A DNA stretch of 64,000 nucleotides from the NCBI RefSeq assembly GCF_035946055.1, contig NZ_CP108364.1, positions 7,006,001-7,070,000 on the forward strand. Reading direction: 5' to 3'. Source of the stretch: Streptomyces sp. NBC_01341 (lineage in GTDB: Bacteria > Actinomycetota > Actinomycetes > Streptomycetales > Streptomycetaceae). Shown here one piece after another: positions 1 through 6,639 of the stretch. The position numbers and the translations under genes are program-made. The notes beneath the pieces were generated by a model, which was not told where the DNA came from, made no database searches, and saw only the letters and a program-made list of their open reading frames with translations. Within the stretch, counting starts at the first letter, position 1; each line of letters opens with the position of its first letter.

Positions 1-1053
1 GAAGATGCCGCGGCTGCCGGCCAGCGAATTGATGCGGCTGTACGGACGGGGTGAACTCACGTCGTGCTCGGCCCTGATGGTCCTGCCGTTGGCCGTCTCG
101 ATCGCGCAGCTGACCAGGTCGCCGTTGATGTACGTCTCGCGCCACGACGGGTGCGACTTCGGGATGAAGCGCTCCCGGTAGTCGGCGAGTCCCTTCGGGG
201 CGGTCGCGGTCGCCTTCAGTGTCGTCATCCGGTCGCCCCGGTTGATGTCCATCGCGGCAGCGACCGGCGCCAGCCCGTGCATGGCGTAGAAGGAAGCCGT
301 ACTGCGGGTGTGCCAGCGCCGGCGCCACGCGTCGGTGTAGTACGTGTCCGAGAAGAGCAGCTCGCGCAGGTCGTGCAGGTAGCCGCCGTGGCCGTTCGTG
401 ACGTCGCCGAACAGCCCCTCGTGCGCCATCTTCAGCATGGCCAGCTCGTTGCGGCCGTAGCTGCAGTTCTCCGACAGCATCAGATTTCTGCGGGTGCGCT
501 CCGAGGTGTCCACGAGGTCCCACAGTTCGTGCAGTTCGGTCGCGACGGGCAGTTCGACGACCGCGTGCTTACCGGCCAGGAGAGCGGCCTTGCCCTGTTC
601 GAAGTGGAACTCCCACGGGGTGGCGATGTAGACGAGGTCGATGTCGTCACGCTGCAGCATCTTGGCGTACGCCTCCGCGGATCCGCCGTACTCGGCGGGG
701 CGGGGCTTGCCGGCCGCGACCAGGCCGTCGGCCGTGCGCGCGGCGCGGTCCGCACGGATGTCGCACACGGCTGTGACGACACAGCCGGGAACCACGGACC
801 AGCCCGTGGTCATGCCGGAGCCCCGGTTACCGAGCCCGATCACACCCACCCGGACTGTCCTGTACGGCTCGAACGGCACGTTGATCATCGACTTCTGGCC
901 CGGCCGGCGGCCGGGGGTGGCAGCGGTCACCGCCTCCGCCGGTGCCGCTCCCGCGGCAGTGGCAGCGCCGGGTCCGAGCCCGGCCGCGGCGGCTCCCGTG
1001 GCCAGTGTTCCTCCGAGTAGCAAGCGACGTGAGACGGCGGGGATTCCGGGCAT
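1..1053 (-). CDS. Tat-exported GH109-like Gfo/Idh protein, 3' end cut by window
   Basis: Predicted NAD-dependent glycosidase or oxidoreductase of the Gfo/Idh/MocA fold, closest by eye to GH109 (alpha-N-acetylgalactosaminidase). The ATG at 1053 follows GAGGAG by about 8 nt. The N-terminus has SRR, a hydrophobic stretch and an Ala-rich export region, so Tat export is likely. A Rossmann motif GLGNRGSG follows at about residue 75. GH109-like strings further on are IATPWEFH, ELPVATELHELWDLV, SENCSYGR, GGYLHDLREL, HGLAPVAAAMDINRGDR. The reading frame runs off the left edge, so the C-terminal end is unseen. It stands divergent to the MOSC fusion gene. GH109 enzymes retain NAD+ and cleave by an oxidation-elimination route; substrate here is inferred only from the family. 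A plain exported dehydrogenase is the alternative. Confidence 0.85.
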   Translation of the reverse strand, partial: MPGIPAVSRRLLLGGTLATGAAAAGLGPGAATAAGAAPAEAVTAATPGRRPGQKSMINVPFEPYRTVRVGVIGLGNRGSGMTTGWSVVPGCVVTAVCDIRADRAARTADGLVAAGKPRPAEYGGSAEAYAKMLQRDDIDLVYIATPWEFHFEQGKAALLAGKHAVVELPVATELHELWDLVDTSERTRRNLMLSENCSYGRNELAMLKMAHEGLFGDVTNGHGGYLHDLRELLFSDTYYTDAWRRRWHTRSTASFYAMHGLAPVAAAMDINRGDRMTTLKATATAPKGLADYRERFIPKSHPSWRETYINGDLVSCAIETANGRTIRAEHDVSSPRPYSRINSLAGSRGIF

Positions 1054-1448
1054 GGCGAGACACTCCTCGATGCGTCGACCGGCAGCACTGGCGGGGACGA
1101 CTCTGGCCGTGACGCCAGTTGCATGTCAATAGATGCTCGAAAGAAGTGCGTTACGAGCAAAATCAATCAGCCAGTGGCGAGTTGGTGCGCATCGAGTCGA
1201 GCGGGCACTCGGCGACCTGACGCAGCAGGAAGGCTGACGTCAGGGGGAAGGCGGGCCGCTGCCTTCGCTCGTCCTGTGGTCCGGGGGAGGGGCGGCCGCC
1301 CCTCCGGCCCGTCCCTCGTCCGCGTGCACATCGAGGCTGTTGCCCCCCGCCGCGAGCGGGCTTAACGTGACAGGAGTGACCGGTATTCCGCCGACGTCAG
1401 CCACGAACCGCGACGACTTCGCCTCCACCGGAGGTAAGGAGGAGCGAC
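1054..1448. other. Divergent intergenic region with AT-rich segment
   Basis: No convincing gene. The segment around 1125-1165 is clearly AT-richer than its surroundings and holds the inverted repeat listed separately. On the minus strand TTGACA occurs at 1124-1129, a possible -35 for the GH109-like gene, but I see no good -10. A GGAGG ribosome-binding sequence for the rightward gene lies just before 1449. Confidence 0.5.
1134..1159. promoter_or_regulatory. Inverted repeat, possible operator
   Basis: TGCTCG (1134-1139) and CGAGCA (1154-1159) form 6-bp arms around a 14-bp AT-rich spacer, next to the possible -35 of the GH109-like gene. This fits a regulator site, but the arms are short and no regulator gene is adjacent. 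Confidence 0.3.
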
Positions 1449-3224
1449 ATGGGCAGGCTGGTATCCGTCAACGTCGGAATGCCCGCAGACGTTCCGTGGC
1501 GTGGCCGGACCGTGCACACCGGTGTCTACAAGCGGCCCGTCAGCGGTCCGCGGATGGTGCGCCGCCTCAACATCGACGGCGACGGCCAGGGCGATCTCGG
1601 TGGACACGGGGGTGAAGAGCGCGCCGTACTGGTCTACCAGGTCGACTCCTACGACTTCTGGAAGAAGCAGTTGGGGCGCGCTGACCTCGATGCGGGTGGG
1701 TTCGGGGAGAACCTCACCGTCGAGGGCCTGCCCGACGACCAGGTGTGCGTCGGGGACAGGTATCGCATCGGCGAAGCCCTCTTCGAAGTCACCCAGCCCC
1801 GCGTCACCTGCTACCGGGTGGGGCTGCGTGTGGGCGAGCCCCGAATGGCCGCGCTGCTGGTCGCCCACCGGCGCCCGGGCTTCTACATGCGGGTCCTGCG
1901 GGAGGGCGAGATCGAGGCCGGCCAGGAGATCGCCAAGGTTGCCTCGGGGCCCGAGCGGATGACCATCGAGGAGATCGACGGGGTGCTCTACCTGCCCGGC
2001 CACACCCGCGAACAGGTCGAGCGCGCGCTGCGTATCCCCGCCCTCAGCCCCGGATGGCAGGGATCGATGCGGGCACTGCTGGAGGCGGCGGACGGCGAGG
2101 GTACGGCAGGCTCCACGGGCGCCGTGGGGCTGAGCGAGGCCGCGGCGTCCCCCGCGCCCGTATGGCAGGGCTTTCGCCCCCTGAAGGTCTCGGCGGTCCG
2201 TGCGGAGAGCCGGACGGTCCGATCGCTGTACCTGTCGGCGCCGGACGGCTCGGCACTGCCGGACGCCGCCGCGGGGCAGTTCCTGACGGTGAGGCTCACC
2301 CCCGAGGGCACCGGCGCCCCGCTGATACGGAGTTACTCGCTGTCCGGCGAACCCGGTGCCGACGCCTACCGCATCAGCGTGAAGCGCGAACCGCACGGCT
2401 CGGCCAGCGCCTGGCTCCACGACACGGTGCGAGTCGGAGACACGCTCGACGTAGCGGCACCCCGCGGCAGCTTCCGGCTCGTACCGGGAAGTGACCCGGT
2501 GGTGCTGATGTCCGCCGGAGTGGGGGTCACCCCCGTGCTGGCCATGCTGCACGCCCTCGCGCACGAACGGTCACCGCGGTCCGTCTGGTGGCTCCACGGT
2601 GCCCACGACGGCGCGGAGCATCCGTTCGCCGAGGAGGCTCGCCGGCTGCTGCGGGATCTTCCCGACGCGCATGCGACGGTCTTCTACAGCAAGCCCGCCG
2701 GCACGGACCGGGCGGGGACGGACTACGACGAGACCGGCAGGCTGTCCGCCGAGCGGATCCGGGACCTGGCGCTCCCCGAAGGAGCCGACGTGTACATCTG
2801 CGGACCCGCCGTCTTCATGAGTGAGGCATCGAAGGCACTGGACGAGGCGGGACTCGACGCGAGCAGTGTCCACACCGAGACGTTCGGGTCCGGCGCCGGC
2901 CTCACGCCCGGCGTGGCACAGCCCGGAACCGGCCGTGCGCCGCATCAGCCGGAGGGCATGCCGCAGGACGGCACACCGGTCTCCTTCGCGCGCAGCGGGA
3001 TGAGTGTCCGCTGGGGGAAGGACAACGGGTCGCTCCTGGAACTGGCCGAGGAGTGCGACGTCCCCGTCCGGTGGTCGTGCCGCACGGGCGTCTGCCACAC
3101 ATGCGAACTGGGCCTGCTCGCCGGGGCCGTGGACTACGACCCCGAACCGGTCGAGCCGCCGGCGGAGGGCAACGTCCTCATCTGCTGCTCCACGCCGTCC
3201 GAGCCGGTGGTCCTGGACCTGTGA
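1449..3224 (+). CDS. MOSC / FNR-type reductase / 2Fe-2S ferredoxin fusion protein
   Basis: A 591-residue, three-module redox protein. Residues 1-165 form a MOSC domain with YiiM-like strings (GDGQGDLGGHGGEERAV, FGENLTVEGL, QPRVTCYRVGLR), followed by a short helical linker to about 225. About 235-340 is an FAD-binding ferredoxin-reductase domain (RSYSLSG, Arg294). About 345-455 is the NAD(P) domain (SAGVGVTPV). The C-terminus is a plant-type 2Fe-2S domain with C544-x4-C549-x2-C552 and C579. Electrons would pass from NAD(P)H through flavin and iron-sulfur cluster to a substrate held by the MOSC module, which in this superfamily may bind molybdenum cofactor or carry sulfur. N-hydroxylated compound reduction, as for YiiM/YcbX relatives, is a reasonable inference. 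GGAGG lies 6-8 nt before the ATG. No signal peptide, so cytosolic. Confidence 0.92.
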   Translation: MGRLVSVNVGMPADVPWRGRTVHTGVYKRPVSGPRMVRRLNIDGDGQGDLGGHGGEERAVLVYQVDSYDFWKKQLGRADLDAGGFGENLTVEGLPDDQVCVGDRYRIGEALFEVTQPRVTCYRVGLRVGEPRMAALLVAHRRPGFYMRVLREGEIEAGQEIAKVASGPERMTIEEIDGVLYLPGHTREQVERALRIPALSPGWQGSMRALLEAADGEGTAGSTGAVGLSEAAASPAPVWQGFRPLKVSAVRAESRTVRSLYLSAPDGSALPDAAAGQFLTVRLTPEGTGAPLIRSYSLSGEPGADAYRISVKREPHGSASAWLHDTVRVGDTLDVAAPRGSFRLVPGSDPVVLMSAGVGVTPVLAMLHALAHERSPRSVWWLHGAHDGAEHPFAEEARRLLRDLPDAHATVFYSKPAGTDRAGTDYDETGRLSAERIRDLALPEGADVYICGPAVFMSEASKALDEAGLDASSVHTETFGSGAGLTPGVAQPGTGRAPHQPEGMPQDGTPVSFARSGMSVRWGKDNGSLLELAEECDVPVRWSCRTGVCHTCELGLLAGAVDYDPEPVEPPAEGNVLICCSTPSEPVVLDL

Positions 3225-3309
3225 ACCGGGCCGAGGGGCGTACCGTGCCCGCCGGGGTCCGGGGGACCGTCGCCCTGGCTCCCGGCGCCGCCGGTGCGAC
3301 ACTGGCGGA

Positions 3310-3582
3310 GTGACGGACATCGAAGACCGGATGGCCAGACGCCTGGAACGCACCATTGTCGAGCTGCTGGCCCACCGCCGCCCGGGCGCGACGATCTGCC
3401 CCTCCGACGCCGCGCGGGCGGTCTACGAGGGGGACGACGACGGCTGGCGCGCGCTCATGGAGCCGGCCCGTGCCGCAGCGCGGAGACTTGTCGCAGCGGG
3501 TGAGGTGGAGATCACCCAGGCTGGCCGTCCCGTAGAGCCGGCAGAAGCCCGGGGACCGATCCGCATCCGGCGCGTTCACTGA
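3310..3582 (+). CDS. DUF3253 family protein
   Basis: A 90-residue protein matching the DUF3253 pattern: a helical start (MARRLERTIVELLAHRRPG), ICPSDAARAV, then a short winged-helix-like segment (MEPARAAARRLVAAGEVEITQ, partial) and a basic tail (IRIRRVH). The fold suggests a small wHTH protein; function is unknown. The GTG at 3310 has GGCGGAG directly against it, which is too close for a normal ribosome site, so the ATG at 3331 is a possible alternative start. It lies 85 nt after the MOSC fusion gene on the same strand. Confidence 0.75.
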   Translation: MTDIEDRMARRLERTIVELLAHRRPGATICPSDAARAVYEGDDDGWRALMEPARAAARRLVAAGEVEITQAGRPVEPAEARGPIRIRRVH

Positions 3583-3924
3583 CGTACCGGGACGGGAGCG
3601 TCCTGCCCTCGGAGACCGTCGGAGAGGCTCGCTGATCAGGAGGGCGACCGGCGCCGTACGGGCGGGGGAGTGCACGCCGACCAGGTCGGATGCGTGCCCG
3701 CGAAACCAGTGAAATACTGACATCTCGGGATCCCGGAAGATGTGGAGGGCCCGGGCGACGTCGCCATCGCGAACCGCCTTCCACGGTCGCCCCCGCATAC
3801 CGGCGGCGGCGCGTGGACCGGAACAGTGCGGAGGCGGCCCCGTACGGAGCCATCTCCGGGACGTGGTCTCGAGCGAGGCCGCGGCCCCCGTGTCCGTCCC
3901 CCAATCCCCACAAGGACCGGTGTC
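3583..3924. other. Intergenic region without a clear gene
   Basis: Open frames here are shadows. A 10-bp palindrome CGGGATCCCG (3726-3735) sits between CATCT (3721) and AGATG (3738), but the two symmetries are not concentric. The promoter of the following hydratase-like gene should lie here; no consensus -35/-10 pair was recognised. Confidence 0.4.
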
Positions 3925-4749
3925 ATGAGCACAGACGAGCAGTTCGCCGTCCAGGAAGTCAGCCCGTCCTACTGGAGGGTGACGTTCTCCAACGGCGAGA
4001 TCAACCTGATGGATCCCGACACCGTCGAGCAGCTGGCCGAGCTGATCACCCGCATCGAGCAGGACCCCGAGCTCTCGGTCGTCGTGTTCAGAAGTGCCAA
4101 CCCGGACTTCTTCATGGCGCACTGGGACATGCTGTCGGACCGCTCTCGTGTGGCCGCCATGAAGACGGCCGCTTCGGGTCTGCATCCGTACGCCGACAAC
4201 ATGTACCGGCTCGGCAGGGTGCCGTCCGTCACCATCAGCGAGATCAACGGCCGGGCGCGCGGCGCCGGCAGCGAGTTCGTCCTGTCGACCGACATACGTT
4301 TCGCGGGACCGGACGCGGTCCTCGGGCATTTCGAGGTGGGCGTCGGTTCCGTCCCCGGCGGGAACCCCACCGGCCGGCTGCCCCGTCTGGTCGGGCGGGC
4401 GCGGGCCCTGGAGATCCTGCTGGGTTCCGACGACTTCCCCGCCGACCTTGCGGCAGCGTACGGCTACGTCAACCGCGTCGTGCCGGGACAGGAACTCGAG
4501 CAGTTCGTCGACACCTTCGCCCGCCGCATCGCCGGCTTCGACAAGGTGGCGCTGCGGAAGACCAAGGAACTCGTCGACGCCGGCACCCAGCCACCGGTCG
4601 AGGAGTTCGGTGCGGCGCTGGCAGCGTTCTTCGGCACCTCCGGCAGGCCCGAGAACTCCCACCGGGTGAAGCGGCTCCTCGACGGCGGTCTGCAGCGGGC
4701 GGACGGCGTGGAGCGGGACCTCGGCAGGCAGGTGGCGGACCTTTCGTGA
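3925..4749 (+). CDS. Enoyl-CoA hydratase/isomerase family protein
   Basis: A 274-residue crotonase-fold protein. The ATG at 3925 follows AAGGA at 3912-3916; upstream in-frame sequence is Arg/Pro-rich and not conserved-looking. Oxyanion-hole segments are altered: the first is FRSANPDFFMAHWDM rather than the usual CAGADL, and the second is NGRARGAGSEFVLSTDIRF. FEVGVGSVPGGNPTGRLPRLVGRARALEILL is the usual crotonase helix region (partial strings visible). Because the first oxyanion segment lacks the canonical Cys-Ala-Gly-Ala, the substrate may not be an ordinary enoyl-CoA. Monocistronic by position; the gene after it is convergent. Function beyond the fold is not recognised. Confidence 0.85.
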   Translation: MSTDEQFAVQEVSPSYWRVTFSNGEINLMDPDTVEQLAELITRIEQDPELSVVVFRSANPDFFMAHWDMLSDRSRVAAMKTAASGLHPYADNMYRLGRVPSVTISEINGRARGAGSEFVLSTDIRFAGPDAVLGHFEVGVGSVPGGNPTGRLPRLVGRARALEILLGSDDFPADLAAAYGYVNRVVPGQELEQFVDTFARRIAGFDKVALRKTKELVDAGTQPPVEEFGAALAAFFGTSGRPENSHRVKRLLDGGLQRADGVERDLGRQVADLS

Positions 4750-4875
4750 CCCGTCGGACGGGAGGAACGGCGGCAGGGCGCTTCGGCGTCACGCCCCGCC
4801 GCCGTCACCGGCCCGGAACAGCGGCCGGCCCCCGTCGCCACTGCCTCCCGCGGTGACGACGGAGTCGGGGGAACA

Positions 4876-6639
4876 TCAGCCGGGCAGGGCCCACTTCTGG
4901 TTGGCGCCGGTGTGGCATGCCCAGAGGTGGAGCTTGGTGCCGTCCGCCGAGGAGTTGCCCGACGCGTCCATGCACTTGCCCGACTGAGGGTTCTTCAGGG
5001 TGCCGTCGGCCTGGGGCACCCATTTCTGGGCTCCGGTGTTGTTGCACCCGTACAGCTGGATCTTCGTGCCGTCGGCTGTGCCGGCGCCGCTGATGTCCAG
5101 GCACTTGCCGAGTGCGCGGAGCGTGTCGTCCGTGCCCACCGTCCACTTCTGGGCCGCCGACTGGTTGCACGTCCACAGCTGGATCTGCGTGCCGTCGGCA
5201 CTGGAGCCGTTCGCGACGTCCACGCACTTGGCGCCGATTCCCGTGATGGCGCCCTCCCTCGGTCCTGTCGTGCCGCCGAGTTCCTTGATGCGGACGTTGC
5301 GGAAGGACACGTCGTCGTCGGCGCCGTGGTTCTGCAGTCCGATGTGACCCTGCTGGAGGCTGCGGGCGGGGTCGGTGTTGGTGAAGTCGTTGATCTTCCG
5401 CCCGTTGAGGAAGAGCTGGAGGCGTTCGCCCTCGACCCGGATCTCGTAGGTGTTCCACTCTCCCGGGGGGTTCAGTGCCGCGTCGCGCGCGGGCAGATCG
5501 GCCGATTGGAATCCGTAGACGGATCCCGTGGTGCGGTCCGGGGTGTCCGTCGCGTCGATCTGGATCTCGTATCCGCTGTCGACGGCCGACCACGGATCGT
5601 CGGAAGCCGGAAAGCCCACGAACACACCGGAGTTGTCGTCGCCGGCCTGCCGCCAGTCGAGTTTCAGGGAGTACGCCCTGTACTCCTTCGCCTGGAACCA
5701 GAGCATGCCGAGGCCGCCGCGGGAGGTGAGCGTGGCGTCGCTCTCGCCGAACGATCCGGGGCCGGCCTGTTTCCAACCGGTGGTGCCGGAGCCGCCGTAC
5801 AGGGTCGTGTAGCCCGTCTCGGGCCGGCAGTCGGCCTCCGTCAGGCGCGCGGCCCAGCGGATTCCACCGAGAAGGTGGCGGCGGAAGGCCGGATCGGCGT
5901 ACGAGTCCTCGGTGTGACCGCCGCCGGTGTAGAAGGCGCGGCCGCCCTGGTAGTCCTTGCACCAGGCGATCGGATGGTCGCCGCCCATGCCTCCACCGCT
6001 GTAGGTGGACTCGTCGAGCGAGGCCAGGACATGCGCGGTGGTGCGCGGGTTGGTGCGGTAGTCGTACCACTCGTCGGTGCGCTGCCAGGTCCTGCCGAGG
6101 TGGGCGGTGGCGTCGTGCGCCCGGTCCTCCACCGTGACCGTGGCCGGCTGGATCTGCGGATGTGCCCGGAAGAGGGCGCCGGCCAGGCCGCCGTACCAGG
6201 TCCAGTCGTACTCGGTGTCGGCCGCCGCGTGGATGCCGACGTATCCGCCGCCGGCCTGGATGTAGCCCTCGAAGGCGGTCTGCTGCGAGGCGTTGAGCAC
6301 GTCGCCCGTCGTGGAGAGGAAGACGACGGCCTCGTAGCCGGCCAGGGCGGTGGGGGTGAAGACCGCCGCGTCCTCGGTCGCGGTCACGGTGAAGTTGCCG
6401 GCCGCGCCCAGCTCGCGCAGGGCGGTGACACCCTCGTCGATCGAGGAGTGGCGGAAGCCGGCGGTCTTGGAGAAGACCAGCACGTCGTACGCCGGGTCGG
6501 CCGCGGCGGCCACCGTCGAGGGCGGTGCCTGTCGTGTGTCACTCCCGGCCACGGCGGCGGTGGCCGCCGCGGGCAGCAGGGCGGTGCTCAGTAAGGCGCA
6601 GGTGCCCCAGGATGCGAGGCGCCGGAGTCGTCGGCTCAT
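4876..6639 (-). CDS. Secreted ThuA / DUF1080 / ricin-B lectin protein
   Basis: A 587-residue exported protein in carbohydrate metabolism. The signal peptide ends near residue 30 (ATAAVAGS). Residues 50-280 form a ThuA-like (trehalose-utilisation, glutamine-amidotransferase-like) domain with HSSIDEGVTAL and GIHAAADTEYDWTWYGGL. Residues 290-460 resemble DUF1080 (concanavalin-like, 3-keto-disaccharide hydrolase family). Residues 465-587 are a ricin-B/CBM13 lectin with repeated ALGKCLDISGAG and QxW motifs. Its ATG overlaps the TGA of the upstream PQQ dehydrogenase gene (ATGA), so the two are translationally coupled. Leu16 is encoded by TTA (6592-6594), so expression may need the bldA tRNA. A continuous open frame extends to 7557 but only the part from 6639 has a signal peptide and coupling. 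A role in breaking down oxidised sugars made by its partner is inference. Confidence 0.9.
   Translation of the reverse strand: MSRRLRRLASWGTCALLSTALLPAAATAAVAGSDTRQAPPSTVAAAADPAYDVLVFSKTAGFRHSSIDEGVTALRELGAAGNFTVTATEDAAVFTPTALAGYEAVVFLSTTGDVLNASQQTAFEGYIQAGGGYVGIHAAADTEYDWTWYGGLAGALFRAHPQIQPATVTVEDRAHDATAHLGRTWQRTDEWYDYRTNPRTTAHVLASLDESTYSGGGMGGDHPIAWCKDYQGGRAFYTGGGHTEDSYADPAFRRHLLGGIRWAARLTEADCRPETGYTTLYGGSGTTGWKQAGPGSFGESDATLTSRGGLGMLWFQAKEYRAYSLKLDWRQAGDDNSGVFVGFPASDDPWSAVDSGYEIQIDATDTPDRTTGSVYGFQSADLPARDAALNPPGEWNTYEIRVEGERLQLFLNGRKINDFTNTDPARSLQQGHIGLQNHGADDDVSFRNVRIKELGGTTGPREGAITGIGAKCVDVANGSSADGTQIQLWTCNQSAAQKWTVGTDDTLRALGKCLDISGAGTADGTKIQLYGCNNTGAQKWVPQADGTLKNPQSGKCMDASGNSSADGTKLHLWACHTGANQKWALPG
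4995..5115 (-). repeat. Copy 1 of near-identical lectin-domain segment
   Basis: This 121-bp stretch matches 6752-6872 in the adjacent gene at all but two bases by direct comparison. It encodes the middle of the ricin-B domain (QxW and ALGKCLDISG region). Confidence 0.9.

Noticed and set aside
3721..3742. Apparent 22-bp palindrome around CGGGATCCCG
   Set aside because: Inner and outer symmetries are not concentric, so it is not a true dyad; position gives no support.
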